This document shows, piece after piece, positions 18,816 to 28,562 of a stretch of 56,937 nt of DNA. A program made the position numbers and the translations under genes. Each line of letters begins with the position of its first letter. Position 1 is the first letter of the stretch. Origin of the DNA: an uncultured Bacteroides sp. (lineage in GTDB: Bacteria; Bacteroidota; Bacteroidia; Bacteroidales; Bacteroidaceae); the NCBI GenBank assembly GCA_947574505.1, contig CANPJW010000015.1, forward strand, positions 1-56,937, given 5' to 3'. Under the pieces are notes generated by a model. It was not told where the DNA came from. It saw nothing but the letters and a program-made list of their open reading frames with translations, and did no database searches.

Positions 18816-21281
18816 TTAATTCTGGTAATAAACTCGTTTTACCCTATTAGACACACTGGTCAAGATCTCGTATGGAATAGTTTCCAGAATCTCTGACAGG
18901 ACAGTGACCGGTAAATCATCTCCGAAAATGATAGCTTTATCCCCTTCCTTACAATCAATATCCGTCACATCAATCATGCATACATCCATACAGATATTAC
19001 CCACGTATGGCGCTTTCTGCCCATTCACCAAACAGTAGGCATGTCCATTTCCCAAACGTCGGTTCAGCCCGTCGGCATAGCCGATAGGAATAGCGGCAAT
19101 GCGGGAATCCCTTTCCAAATGTCCTTTACGACTATACCCCACTGTTTCCTCCTTAGGAACCTCATGAATCTGAAGAATAGTGGTTTTTAATGTACTTACA
19201 TTATGGATGATCTGATTGGTAAACGGATCAATTCCATAAAGACCGATTCCCAAACGCACCATATCGAACTGGGCACCCGGATAACGTTCTATCCCGGCTG
19301 TATTACAGATATGACGCAATATCTTATGCTGAAAAGCCTCCTGCAAACATTCAGAAGCAGCTTCAAACATTTCTATCTGTCTGCGCGTAAACGAATCAAA
19401 CTGAGCCCCGTCACTGCCTACCAAATGGGAGAATACAGAACGTGGAATAACAGCTGTCTGTTTCTTCAGACGGTCTATCAGTTCCGGAATCTCTTCGGGT
19501 GCAAAACCCAAACGGTGCATTCCCGTATCCAATTTAATATGAATGGGGAAATTCGTTACCCCTTCTTTTTCGGCAGCTTTAATCAATTCATTCAATAAAT
19601 GGAAACTGTAAACCTCGGGTTCCAATTTATAATCAAACATGGTCTTGAATGCTGTCAACTCAGGATTCATAATCATAATGGAACAGGTAATTCCCGCTTT
19701 CCTCAGATCCGAACCTTCATCAGCCACAGCTACCGCCAAGTAATCCACACGATGATCTTGCAGTGTCTTAGCTATCTCGTATGAACCGGCACCGTATGCA
19801 GAAGCCTTCACCATACATACCATTTTTGTTTCCGGTTTCAGTTTGCTGCGATAATAATTCAAGTTATCAACCAAAGCATTCAAATTGATCTCCAAAATGG
19901 TTTCATGCACTTTCAGTTCCAAACGATCTGAAATCCGGTCAAAATGAAAAGCCCGCGAACCTTTTACCAAAATCACCTCATTACGCAGCCCAGCCAGCAA
20001 ATTCGACTCCAACAGTTCTTCTGTAGTACGGAAAAAATACTTTTCTATCTCAAAACGGGCAGCAGCAGTCCGAATTTCCTCTCCTACCCCGATAATCTTC
20101 TCTACTCCCCGGCTATGTATCAATTCGGCTACCTGACGATAAAGCAGTTTGCTGCTCTGTCCTGTTTCAAGCATATCCGAGAGGATAAGTGTCCGTTTTT
20201 TTCCTTTATCATCAGAACGACGCGACATAAAGTCAAGAGCAATATCCAAAGAAGCCAAATCCGAATTATAACTATCATTGATCAACACACAGCCATTCTT
20301 GCCCTCTTTTACCTCCAGACGCATAGCAATCTGTTCCAAACGCGCCATGCGCTCGGTTATTTGTTCAGGGGAAACCATCATATACAAAGCCACAGCCAGA
20401 CAATGCAGCGAATTCTCAATAGAAGCGTCATCTATAAAAGGAATACTAAATTCATTCGGCATCCCCAGATAACGGTATTTAATAGTAGTAGCATGTTCCC
20501 CTTTTTGAATGGACTCAATAAACAACGGACGTTCATTGTCCTTTTTCGACCAAGCAATCTCACGCGAGGTAAAAAGAGATTTTGCCACACACGAACTGAT
20601 CAGTTCGTTATCGCCATCATAAATGATGACGTCACAATCTTTGAACAAAGTAAGCTTCTCCATACATTTATCCTGTAAAGAGAAAAAGTTCTCTTGGTGC
20701 GCACCACCAATATTAGTCAAAATCCCCACAGTAGGTTTAATGATAGTCTGCAACGCCTCCATTTCCCCCATTTCGGAAATACCCGCTTCAAAAATAGCCA
20801 ACTCAGTGCGTTCATTCATCAACCATACCGAAAGTGGCACACCTATCTGTGAATTATAGCTACGTGGCGAACGGGTTACCACACGGTCCGGGCTCAGCAA
20901 TTGATACAACCATTCCTTCACAATGGTTTTTCCATTGCTGCCTGTAATTCCTATAACCGGAATCTGAAACTGCTCCCGATGCTTTTCCGCCAATTTCTGT
21001 AATCCTTTCAGAGGATTGGCCAACTGCAGGAAATTCGCATCTTGAAAAGATTTCATATCGGCCGGCAATTCGCCCACTACAAAATTACGGACTCCACGTT
21101 CATACAATTCCGGAAGATATTTATGCCCGTCATTCCGTTTGGTTTTTAAAGCAAAAAATAATGTTTCTTCCGGAAAGCACAATGAACGGCTATCAGTTAA
21201 AATCCAATCAATCTGTGCACTACGGTCCCCAAACCGCTTTGCTCCCAGAACTTTTTCTATATTTTCAATCGAGCTTGACAT
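18816..21281 (-). CDS. MurF-alanine racemase fusion protein
   Basis: This 821-residue bifunctional protein makes D-alanine and adds D-Ala-D-Ala to the UDP-MurNAc-tripeptide in peptidoglycan synthesis. Residues 1 to about 450 are MurF, with the ATP-binding loop GITGSNGKT and the Mur-ligase stretch LINDSYNSD. Residues about 455-821 are alanine racemase, beginning LEINLNALVDNLNYY, with the PLP lysine in VKASAYGAGS (about Lys491) and the typical GYADG and GNICMD blocks. This fusion is standard in Bacteroidales. It acts in the cytoplasm. Its start overlaps the end of the GSCFA gene by 25 bases, so the two are translated from one message. Confidence 0.95.
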   Translation of the reverse strand: MSSSIENIEKVLGAKRFGDRSAQIDWILTDSRSLCFPEETLFFALKTKRNDGHKYLPELYERGVRNFVVGELPADMKSFQDANFLQLANPLKGLQKLAEKHREQFQIPVIGITGSNGKTIVKEWLYQLLSPDRVVTRSPRSYNSQIGVPLSVWLMNERTELAIFEAGISEMGEMEALQTIIKPTVGILTNIGGAHQENFFSLQDKCMEKLTLFKDCDVIIYDGDNELISSCVAKSLFTSREIAWSKKDNERPLFIESIQKGEHATTIKYRYLGMPNEFSIPFIDDASIENSLHCLAVALYMMVSPEQITERMARLEQIAMRLEVKEGKNGCVLINDSYNSDLASLDIALDFMSRRSDDKGKKRTLILSDMLETGQSSKLLYRQVAELIHSRGVEKIIGVGEEIRTAAARFEIEKYFFRTTEELLESNLLAGLRNEVILVKGSRAFHFDRISDRLELKVHETILEINLNALVDNLNYYRSKLKPETKMVCMVKASAYGAGSYEIAKTLQDHRVDYLAVAVADEGSDLRKAGITCSIMIMNPELTAFKTMFDYKLEPEVYSFHLLNELIKAAEKEGVTNFPIHIKLDTGMHRLGFAPEEIPELIDRLKKQTAVIPRSVFSHLVGSDGAQFDSFTRRQIEMFEAASECLQEAFQHKILRHICNTAGIERYPGAQFDMVRLGIGLYGIDPFTNQIIHNVSTLKTTILQIHEVPKEETVGYSRKGHLERDSRIAAIPIGYADGLNRRLGNGHAYCLVNGQKAPYVGNICMDVCMIDVTDIDCKEGDKAIIFGDDLPVTVLSEILETIPYEILTSVSNRVKRVYYQN

Positions 21282-22243
21282 TGTTCTAATTCTTTTTGAA
21301 GGTCAAAATACGGGAACTTTTCTTTAAGTCGCTCTATCTTTAACACTATTTGAGTTAAAAATTTGCGATATGTTTCAGATTGGGCATTAAACGGTTTGTG
21401 AGCTAAAGCCTTCCGGATATCCTCCCACTCTTTCATTATTCTATCCGTTTCTTTACTAAAATAACATTCTGTAAAACATTCCCATAAATAAGATACAGCA
21501 ACAGGAGAAGGATGCAACATGTCATCTGCATAAAAACGATAATCACGAAGTTCATCCATCATGATTTCATAAGAAGGGAAATAGTAACAATCAGACCAGC
21601 GGCGGCATAATTCATCCACCGCAAGAAGCAAAGTGGACTTACTTATCTGATTACCATGCATACCATCTTTGCTATGCCGTATGGGGCTGACAGTGAAAAG
21701 TATCTTCAAGAACGGATTTACTTTTCTCAATTCCACCAACACACATTCCCATTCAGTGACAATTTCCTCTACCGTAAGAAGTTGTCGGGTAAAAAGGCTG
21801 TCGGGCTGTTTGTGGCAATTTCCTACCACCATGGTCCTTTCCTTCAGCCAATAAGCAAATGCAGTCCCCCAAGTAATAACCAGCCAATCAAGCTGAGGAA
21901 GTCCAGCCGAAGCCTGTTCCAGCCGCGTATTTATAGAAGACAAACAAGATGCTGCCGTAGAGGCTGAAAAAACGCTATGATGCATCCAACTGTGCCAACA
22001 GCCTCCGGCATAGAACAAATCCTCTTCCGTATACGTTTGATGGGATAGGATTTGCCAAAGAGCTTCCACTATGGATAAAGGATTATAGAGGATTCCAAAA
22101 GGATTTACATCACAACGGAACTTATTTGCCAACAACAAATTTCCGATGTTTTCTGCAAAACAAGAACCAAATAGCATGATTCGGTCCGAATGCCGGATTT
22201 CTGTTTCCCTTTTAGGTAATTCTACTTGCGTTCTGAAATTCAT
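21257..22243 (-). CDS. GSCFA-domain protein
   Basis: This 328-residue protein carries the family-defining motif GSCFAENIG near its N-terminus. The family is SGNH-like and its biochemical role is unknown; an esterase-type activity has been suggested from the fold. Further blocks are WGTAFAYW, VSPIRHSKDGMHGNQISKS and DDMLHPSPVAVSYLWE, which would supply a catalytic His. An in-frame start at 22276 is possible, but the -7 box at 22274-22281 puts the transcript start after it. The ATG at 22243 (MNFRTQVELP) fits both the promoter and the usual family start. It overlaps murF-alr and is its upstream partner in the operon. Confidence 0.88.
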   Translation of the reverse strand: MNFRTQVELPKRETEIRHSDRIMLFGSCFAENIGNLLLANKFRCDVNPFGILYNPLSIVEALWQILSHQTYTEEDLFYAGGCWHSWMHHSVFSASTAASCLSSINTRLEQASAGLPQLDWLVITWGTAFAYWLKERTMVVGNCHKQPDSLFTRQLLTVEEIVTEWECVLVELRKVNPFLKILFTVSPIRHSKDGMHGNQISKSTLLLAVDELCRRWSDCYYFPSYEIMMDELRDYRFYADDMLHPSPVAVSYLWECFTECYFSKETDRIMKEWEDIRKALAHKPFNAQSETYRKFLTQIVLKIERLKEKFPYFDLQKELEQCQARLKI

Positions 22244-22273
22244 ACGATAAGGAAAGCTTTTAAAATTTAAGGG

Positions 22274-22281
22274 CAAATGTA
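22274..22281 (-). promoter_or_regulatory. Promoter -7 box of GSCFA-murF-alr
   Basis: On the minus strand it reads TACATTTG, an exact TAnnTTTG match, 31 bases upstream of the chosen ATG. It lies 22 bases from the divergent dxs box, so the two promoters share upstream DNA. Confidence 0.55.
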
Positions 22282-22303
22282 ATCATAATACACATATTTA
22301 TGC

Positions 22304-22311
22304 TATTTTTG
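22304..22311 (+). promoter_or_regulatory. Promoter -7 box of dxs
   Basis: TATTTTTG matches TAnnTTTG. Transcription would start near 22318, upstream of the ATG at 22336 but downstream of an in-frame ATG at 22300. This fixes the dxs start. Confidence 0.55.
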
Positions 22312-22335
22312 CACGATATTTATCATATCATAGGA

Positions 22336-24234
22336 ATGGAACAGGATAATTTATATAACTTACTGCAAAGCATAGATACTCCGGATGATTTGCGCCATTT
22401 AAGCGCAGACAAACTGCCCGAAGTGTGTAAAGAGCTAAGGCAAAAGATTATAGATGAGCTCTCATGTAATCCGGGGCATTTCGGTTCCAGTTTGGGCGTA
22501 ATAGAACTGACCGTCGCCTTACATTATGTATTCAACACACCCTATGACCGCATTGTATGGGATGTAGGGCATCAAGCTTACGGGCATAAAATTTTAACCG
22601 GACGCCGGAATGCGTTCTGTACCAACCGTAAACTGAATGGCATACGTCCTTTTCCTTCTCCATCCGAAAGTGAATATGACACATTTACTTGCGGGCATGC
22701 GTCAAATTCTATTTCCGCAGCTTTAGGTATGGCTGTAGCAGCCAAAAAGCACGGAGAGAATAACCGGCATGTCGTTGCTGTAATTGGTGACGGTTCCATG
22801 AGTGGAGGGCTGGCTTTCGAAGGGCTGAACAATGCCTCGGCAACTCCTAATAACCTTCTGATTATCTTGAATGACAACAACATGGCTATAGACCGTAGTG
22901 TAGGAGGCATGAAACAATATCTGTTGAACCTGCAAATGTCTGAAGGATACAACCGGATACGCTATAAAATATCACAAATGTTCCATCGATGGGGTATCCT
23001 GAACGAAGAACGCCGGAAAAGCCTGATACGATTTAACAACAGCCTGAAATCCATGCTGGTACAACAGCAAAACGTATTTGAAGGCATGAATATCCGTTAT
23101 TTCGGACCTATTGATGGACACGATGTCAACAATTTGGCACGTGTATTAAAAGAGATTAAAGATATGCAAGGCCCTAAACTGCTCCATATACATACCACCA
23201 AAGGAAAAGGTTTCGGTCCGGCAGAAAAAGCTGCCACCATCTGGCATGCTCCGGGCATATTCGACAAGGAAACCGGAGAGCGTATCGTTGTCGATACCAA
23301 AGGAATGCCCCCTTTGTTTCAGGATGTTTTTGGAAATACCCTATTGGAACTGGCCCAAACAAATGATAAAATCGTAGGAGTCACTCCCGCAATGCCCTCA
23401 GGGTGCTCTATGAACATATTAATGAAAACCATGCCCGAAAGAGGTTTTGATGTGGGAATTGCCGAAGGACATGCCGTTACCTTTTCAGGAGGAATGGCAA
23501 AAGATGGTCTATTGCCTTTCTGCAATATCTATTCGTCTTTCATGCAACGTGCCTATGACAATGTGATTCACGATATAGCGATACAAAAACTCAATGTAGT
23601 ATTGTGCCTGGACCGCGCTGGATTGGTAGGAGAAGACGGTCCTACTCATCACGGAGCATTCGATCTGGCTTATATGAGACCGATACCCAATCTCATTGTG
23701 GCCTCCCCTTACAACGAACATGAACTGCGTTGTTTGATGTATACCGCCCAGCTACCTGACAAAGGTCCTTTTGTCATCCGTTATCCACGTGGAAGAGGTT
23801 CATTGGTAGACTGGAAATGTCCAATGCAAGAGATTGAGATAGGAAAAGGAAGAAAATTGAAAGAAGGAAAAGACATAGCGGTCATTACGCTGGGGCCCAT
23901 TGGCGTTCAAGCAGAAAAGGCTATCACACATGCCGAACAGGAAACAGGAAAAAGCATTGCTCACTATGATTTGCGTTTCTTAAAGCCGTTAGATGAAAGT
24001 ATGTTACACGAAATAGGCAAGAGATTCAAGCAAGTGGTCACCGTTGAAGACGGTGTCCTAAAAGGTGGAATGGGCAGTGCCATACTGGAATTTATGGCAG
24101 ACAATGAGTATAATCCGCAAATAAAACGTATCGGACTACCGGATCAATTTGTCCAGCATGGTTCAGTAAAAGAACTATATCATATTTGCGGCATGGACGA
24201 AGAAGGTATTTACAAAGTTTTGATATCATTCTAA
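22336..24234 (+). CDS. dxs: 1-deoxy-D-xylulose-5-phosphate synthase
   Basis: It condenses pyruvate and glyceraldehyde-3-phosphate to DXP, the first step of the MEP isoprenoid pathway and a source for thiamine and pyridoxal. The enzyme is cytoplasmic and uses TPP and Mg2+. From the ATG at 22336 it has 632 residues, normal for the family. The TPP motif runs from [16 protein letters not shown], with the metal-binding Asn in the following LNDNNMAID. The pyrimidine-domain block VTPAMPSG, the active-site His in [15 protein letters not shown] and a C-terminal transketolase domain are all present. It is the first gene of an operon with trkA (12 bases downstream) and trkH. Confidence 0.95.
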   Translation: MEQDNLYNLLQSIDTPDDLRHLSADKLPEVCKELRQKIIDELSCNPGHFGSSLGVIELTVALHYVFNTPYDRIVWDVGHQAYGHKILTGRRNAFCTNRKLNGIRPFPSPSESEYDTFTCGHASNSISAALGMAVAAKKHGENNRHVVAVIGDGSMSGGLAFEGLNNASATPNNLLIILNDNNMAIDRSVGGMKQYLLNLQMSEGYNRIRYKISQMFHRWGILNEERRKSLIRFNNSLKSMLVQQQNVFEGMNIRYFGPIDGHDVNNLARVLKEIKDMQGPKLLHIHTTKGKGFGPAEKAATIWHAPGIFDKETGERIVVDTKGMPPLFQDVFGNTLLELAQTNDKIVGVTPAMPSGCSMNILMKTMPERGFDVGIAEGHAVTFSGGMAKDGLLPFCNIYSSFMQRAYDNVIHDIAIQKLNVVLCLDRAGLVGEDGPTHHGAFDLAYMRPIPNLIVASPYNEHELRCLMYTAQLPDKGPFVIRYPRGRGSLVDWKCPMQEIEIGKGRKLKEGKDIAVITLGPIGVQAEKAITHAEQETGKSIAHYDLRFLKPLDESMLHEIGKRFKQVVTVEDGVLKGGMGSAILEFMADNEYNPQIKRIGLPDQFVQHGSVKELYHICGMDEEGIYKVLISF

Positions 24235-24246
24235 GAGAGACGAACA

Positions 24247-25587
24247 ATGAAAATCATTATTGCAGGAGCAGGAGCAGTAGGCACCCATCTGGCGAAATTA
24301 TTATCGGATGAAAAGCAAGACATCATTTTGATGGATGAAAACGAAGAAAAGTTGAGCAAACTTGATTCCAACTTCGATTTAATGACTGTCAATGCATCCC
24401 CCACCTCCATTTCCGGCCTTAAGAATGCAGGAGTGGCAGGCGCGGATTTATTTATCGGGGTCATGCCGGAAGAAAGCCGCAATATGACGGCCTGTATGTT
24501 GGCTACCAATATGGGGGCAAAAAAGACTGTAGCCCGGATTGACAATTACGAATATTTACTTCCTAAACATAAAGAATTCTTTTCCCAACTAGGAGTACAC
24601 TCACTGATTTATCCGGAAATGCTGGCCGCCAAAGATATAGTAGATGCCATCAAAATGAGCTGGATACGCCAATGGTGGGAATTTTGCGGTGGTGCATTGG
24701 TCCTGATAGGTACCAAAATGCGCGAAACGGCAGAAATTCTGAACGTTCCCCTTCATGAACTGGGAGGACGTAATATTCCATTCCACATTGTAGCTATCAA
24801 ACGGGGAAATGAAACAATCATCCCCCGGGGAGATGATGTTATCAAACTGCATGATATTGTTTATTTCACAACAACAAAGAAATACATTCCCTATATCCGC
24901 AAGATTACAGGAAAAGAAAATTATCCCGATGTACGCAATGTGATGATTATGGGCGGCAGCCGCATAGCTGTTCGCACCACACAATATGTACCGGATTACA
25001 TGCAGGTCAAGATTATTGAAAATGACATCAACAGATGTAACCGACTGACCGAAGTGGTAGATGACAAAGTAATGATTATCAACGGAGATGGACGGGATAT
25101 GGATCTGCTCATGGAAGAAGGGTTAAAAAACACGGAAGCATTTGTCGCTCTGACGGACAATTCTGAAACAAACATTCTGGCTTGTCTTGCCGCCAAACGT
25201 ATGGGAGTAACCAAAACTGTGGCAGAAGTAGAAAATATCGATTATATCAGCATGGCAGAAAGCCTGGATATCGGTACGGTTATCAATAAAAAAATGATTG
25301 CCGCCAGCCATATCTATCAAATGATGCTGGATGCAGATGTTTCCAACGTAAAATGTCTGACTTTTGCCAATGCTGATGTAGCCGAATTTACGGTTAAAAA
25401 CGGTTCACGTATAACCAAATGCGCTGTCAAAGATGCTGGCCTTCCCAAAGGTGCCACCATTGGCGGACTGATTCGCAACGGTGAAGGGATACTGGTGACA
25501 GGTAATACCGTCATCCAACCTAACGACCATGTCGTAGTATTCTGTCTAGGTATGATGATTAAGAAAATAGAAAAATTCTTCAATTGA
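24247..25587 (+). CDS. trkA: Trk potassium uptake regulatory subunit TrkA
   Basis: This is the cytoplasmic NAD(H)-binding regulator of the TrkH potassium channel. The 446-residue protein has the standard double layout: RCK_N (about 1-135, opening IIIAGAGAVGTHLAKLL), RCK_C (about 140-225), a second RCK_N (about 230-365, NVMIMGGSRIAVRT) and a second RCK_C (to the end). The first glycine-rich loop is canonical for NAD binding; the second is degenerate, as is usual. The stop shares one base with the trkH ATG (TGATG), so translation is coupled. Confidence 0.95.
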   Translation: MKIIIAGAGAVGTHLAKLLSDEKQDIILMDENEEKLSKLDSNFDLMTVNASPTSISGLKNAGVAGADLFIGVMPEESRNMTACMLATNMGAKKTVARIDNYEYLLPKHKEFFSQLGVHSLIYPEMLAAKDIVDAIKMSWIRQWWEFCGGALVLIGTKMRETAEILNVPLHELGGRNIPFHIVAIKRGNETIIPRGDDVIKLHDIVYFTTTKKYIPYIRKITGKENYPDVRNVMIMGGSRIAVRTTQYVPDYMQVKIIENDINRCNRLTEVVDDKVMIINGDGRDMDLLMEEGLKNTEAFVALTDNSETNILACLAAKRMGVTKTVAEVENIDYISMAESLDIGTVINKKMIAASHIYQMMLDADVSNVKCLTFANADVAEFTVKNGSRITKCAVKDAGLPKGATIGGLIRNGEGILVTGNTVIQPNDHVVVFCLGMMIKKIEKFFN

Positions 25588-27041
25588 TGATAAATGCAAA
25601 AATGATAGCCCGGATTATGGGGGCGTTATTCTTCATCGAAGCGGGGTTTCTTATTCTATGCTCGTTTCTCGCTGTCTATTATAATGAATCAGATATTTCA
25701 GCTTTCCTATATTCTGCCGCAATAACAGCCGGAGCAGGTAGCATAGCCGCTTTAGCAGGGAAAAATGCAGAAAAGAGAATCAGCCGCCGCGATGGATACG
25801 TTATTGTAACCCTTGCCTGGGTGTTTTTTTCTTTATTCGGTATGCTTCCATTCTATCTAAGCGGATATATTCCCACTATAACGGATGCTTTTTTTGAAAC
25901 CATGTCAGGATTCACCACCACCGGAGCAAGTATTTTGGACAATATAGAGTCATTGCCACACGGGCTTTTGTTCTGGCGAAGTATGACACAATGGATCGGA
26001 GGATTAGGAATTGTCTTTTTTACTATTGCCGTATTACCGATTTTCGGAGTAGGCAGTGTACAATTATTTGCAGCGGAAGCCACCGGTCCCACCCATGATA
26101 AAGTACATCCGCGTATTGGAGTTACGGCCAAATGGATTTGGACTATCTATTTGGGGCTGACCATTACAGAGATTATTCTGCTGGTTGCTGGAGGCATGAA
26201 CTTTTTCGACAGTGTATGTCATTCTCTGACTACTACCGCCACAGGAGGATATTCAACCAAACAAAATAGCATTGCCGCCTTCAACTCTCCTTACATAGAA
26301 TATATAATTACGCTATTCATGTTTTTGGCAGGTATCAATTTCACCTTACTATATCTACTGTTCTTAAAAGGAAATTTCAAACGCTTATTCCAAAATACAG
26401 AACTCCACTGGTATTTGGGAACTGTGGGATTTTTTACCCTTTTCACTACCGTCACTCTTATTTTCACCAGTCCGTTCAGTATTGAAGAATCTTTCCGTAA
26501 AGCCATATTTCAGGTTGTTTCCTTACAAACCACTACCGGATTCATTTCTGCAGATTATATGACCTGGGTACCTGTACTTTGGACATTAATGTGCATCATC
26601 ATGCTGTTTGGAGCTTGTGCCGGATCCACCACAGGAGGAATAAAATGTATACGCATAGCCATTATGAGCCGTGTTTCTAAAAATGAATTCAAACATATCA
26701 TTCATCCCAATGCTATACTTCCTGTACGTATCAACCGCCAAGTTATTTCATCAACAACCAAGTCAGCAGTACTTGCATTCATTTTTCTATATATGGCTAT
26801 TATTTTTATTGGATGGCTGGTTCTTATGCTGTTTGGAGTAGGGTTTGAAGAAGCTTATAGCGTAGTCATTTCCAGTTTGGGCAATGTAGGACCAGGTATT
26901 GGAAAATGCGGCCCTTCCTATTCATGGAACGGGTTGCCGGATGCAGCAAAATGGATAAGTGCAATATTGATGCTGATAGGGCGTTTGGAATTATTTACCG
27001 TACTTCTGCTCTTCATGCCGAGTTTTTGGAAAAAGCATTGA
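25587..27041 (+). CDS. trkH: Trk/Ktr potassium channel subunit TrkH
   Basis: This is an inner-membrane potassium translocating subunit that works with TrkA. From the ATG at 25587 it has 484 residues and about ten membrane segments. The four pore-loop repeats show the selectivity-filter pattern: GFTTTGAS, TTATGGYST, TTTGFIS and GNVGPG. The block GSTTGGIKCIRI is also typical. A TTG one codon earlier opens the same frame, but the ATG overlapping the trkA stop is the natural start. It is the last gene of dxs-trkA-trkH. Confidence 0.94.
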   Translation: MINAKMIARIMGALFFIEAGFLILCSFLAVYYNESDISAFLYSAAITAGAGSIAALAGKNAEKRISRRDGYVIVTLAWVFFSLFGMLPFYLSGYIPTITDAFFETMSGFTTTGASILDNIESLPHGLLFWRSMTQWIGGLGIVFFTIAVLPIFGVGSVQLFAAEATGPTHDKVHPRIGVTAKWIWTIYLGLTITEIILLVAGGMNFFDSVCHSLTTTATGGYSTKQNSIAAFNSPYIEYIITLFMFLAGINFTLLYLLFLKGNFKRLFQNTELHWYLGTVGFFTLFTTVTLIFTSPFSIEESFRKAIFQVVSLQTTTGFISADYMTWVPVLWTLMCIIMLFGACAGSTTGGIKCIRIAIMSRVSKNEFKHIIHPNAILPVRINRQVISSTTKSAVLAFIFLYMAIIFIGWLVLMLFGVGFEEAYSVVISSLGNVGPGIGKCGPSYSWNGLPDAAKWISAILMLIGRLELFTVLLLFMPSFWKKH

Positions 27042-27111
27042 CATTTACGTCCTATAACCATTTTTATACATAAATAATTCAAAAAATCTCAATGAAGCTT
27101 CAAATATTGGC

Positions 27112-27119
27112 TATCTTTG
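27112..27119 (+). promoter_or_regulatory. Promoter -7 box before the small gene and nuo
   Basis: TATCTTTG is an exact TAnnTTTG match. Transcription would begin near 27126, 18 bases before the ATG at 27144. No separate exact box is visible between the small gene and nuoA, so this promoter may feed the nuo operon as well. Confidence 0.6.
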
Positions 27120-27143
27120 CACCCTCATTTAAAGGGTAACAAG

Positions 27144-27521
27144 ATGAATAATATGTTGAGATACATTGTATATATCCTATTATTTCTACTGTTTACGATA
27201 ACAGTAGGTCAGGATTATCATACGGTTGAGACAACAGATTTACCCCCACAGACCTCTTGTTACCAGCAACAACAAGACCCCTGCAAAAGAACAGTGGACT
27301 TCCTGTTTACCAATAATTTTGCAGATATGCCACAAATAGCCATATCACTTGACAACCCTTCCACATCAAAGTTCAAATGTATAGTCCGCATTTTAGCAGC
27401 ATTGAACGAACTAAAAAAGCAGGAGCTACAAACAAACCATATAGTTTGCCACACTTTTCATTCGCTTTACACTGATGCAGTAGATTATTATATCTATGCA
27501 CTCCGGCGGATCATCATTTAA
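27144..27521 (+). CDS. Small exported or membrane-anchored protein of unknown function
   Basis: From the ATG at 27144 this is a 125-residue protein. It opens with a hydrophobic segment (LRYIVYILLFLLFTITV, about residues 4-20) that could be a signal peptide or anchor. The exported part holds four Cys (in TSCYQ, DPCKR, FKCIV and IVCHT) and a Tyr-rich end (DAVDYYIYALRR). GGGTAACAAG before the ATG gives a fair ribosome-binding site. I do not recognise the family. It lies between trkH and nuoA on the same strand behind its own promoter box; nuoA follows 103 bases later. Confidence 0.6.
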   Translation: MNNMLRYIVYILLFLLFTITVGQDYHTVETTDLPPQTSCYQQQQDPCKRTVDFLFTNNFADMPQIAISLDNPSTSKFKCIVRILAALNELKKQELQTNHIVCHTFHSLYTDAVDYYIYALRRIII

Positions 27522-27624
27522 TTTTTAATCTTTTTTCAGCATTTTGCTGAGTAGAAATCCTTATAACAAACGTCTTATAAGGAAAATTTTTCTATCCGTT
27601 TGTCTAATCAAAAAAAGTTTAGAT

Positions 27625-27975
27625 ATGTATTTTACATTATTAGTTGTCGTTATCCTGACGGCAATCGCATTAGTTGCCGTAGCATTGGGAATTGCCCGTG
27701 CCATTTCTCCCCGTTCATACAACTCACAAAAGGGAGAAGCTTACGAATGTGGTATTCCTACGCGGGGACGGTCGTGGATGCAATTCAAAGTAGGTTATTA
27801 TCTATTTGCTATCCTCTTCCTGATGTTCGATGTGGAAACAGTATTTTTATTTCCCTGGGCTGTAGTGGTACAAGACCTAGGAGTGTACGGTCTGTTTAGC
27901 ATCCTTTTCTTTTTAGTTATATTAGTTTTAGGTCTGGCATATGCCTGGAAGAAAGGAGCGTTGGAATGGAAGTAA
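27625..27975 (+). CDS. nuoA: NADH-quinone oxidoreductase-type subunit A
   Basis: This is a small inner-membrane subunit of the respiratory complex I-like proton pump, at the junction of the peripheral and membrane arms. The 116-residue protein has three membrane helices, the conserved YECG of the loop after helix 1 (GEAYECGIP), and [12 protein letters not shown] in helix 2. An in-frame upstream extension to 27544 has no membrane-protein character; the ATG at 27625 gives the normal family start. It overlaps nuoB by 10 bases. Confidence 0.93.
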   Translation: MYFTLLVVVILTAIALVAVALGIARAISPRSYNSQKGEAYECGIPTRGRSWMQFKVGYYLFAILFLMFDVETVFLFPWAVVVQDLGVYGLFSILFFLVILVLGLAYAWKKGALEWK

Positions 27976-28562
27976 AGAAACCAACCATAAAGTCTATTCC
28001 TTATGAAGACTTCAAAGACAATGAGTATTTGGAAAACATGGTCAAGCAGCTCAATGAAGGCGGTACCAAAGTACTGGTGGGCTGTTTGGATGACCTTATC
28101 AACTGGGGACGCAGCAATTCGTTGTGGCCGCTTACATTTGCAACCAGTTGTTGTGGAATCGAGTTTATGGCAGTGGGTGCTGCCCGGTATGATTTCGCCC
28201 GCTTTGGATTTGAAGTAGCCCGTGCCAGTCCGCGCCAGGCAGATATGATCATGGTAGCAGGAACTATCACACACAAGATGGCTCCGGTACTAAAACGTTT
28301 GTATGACCAGATGGCGGATCCTAAATACGTCATTGCAGTAGGCGGATGCGCCATTAGCGGCGGTCCTTTTAAAAAATCATATCACGTATTGAACGGAGTA
28401 GACAAAATTCTTCCCGTTGACGTATATATTCCCGGATGTCCGCCCCGACCTGAAGCCTTGTTGTACGGCATGATACAATTGCAACGTAAAGTAAAACTGG
28501 AAAAATTCTTCGGCGGAGTGAACCGCAAAGAAAATGAACCACAAAATCCCGAACAAGCATGA
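27966..28562 (+). CDS. nuoB: Complex I subunit B, binds cluster N2
   Basis: This peripheral-arm subunit carries the [4Fe-4S] cluster N2 that passes electrons to quinone. The 198-residue protein shows the tandem cysteines in FATSCCGIE, the third in [10 protein letters not shown], and the fourth in [12 protein letters not shown]. It has about 30 N-terminal residues before the conserved core. The start overlaps nuoA and the stop overlaps the nuoCD ATG (ATGA), so the genes are translationally coupled. Confidence 0.95.
   Translation: MEVKKPTIKSIPYEDFKDNEYLENMVKQLNEGGTKVLVGCLDDLINWGRSNSLWPLTFATSCCGIEFMAVGAARYDFARFGFEVARASPRQADMIMVAGTITHKMAPVLKRLYDQMADPKYVIAVGGCAISGGPFKKSYHVLNGVDKILPVDVYIPGCPPRPEALLYGMIQLQRKVKLEKFFGGVNRKENEPQNPEQA

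Noticed and set aside
19944..20678. 244-codon plus-strand frame
   Set aside because: It is antisense to the conserved murF part of the fusion gene; no motif and no promoter.
22300..22335. Longer start for dxs
   Set aside because: It lies upstream of the expected transcript start of the -7 box at 22304-22311, and the extension is not part of the family.
27798..28274. 158-codon minus-strand frame in nuoA/nuoB
   Set aside because: It is antisense to two well-conserved genes and has no recognisable product.
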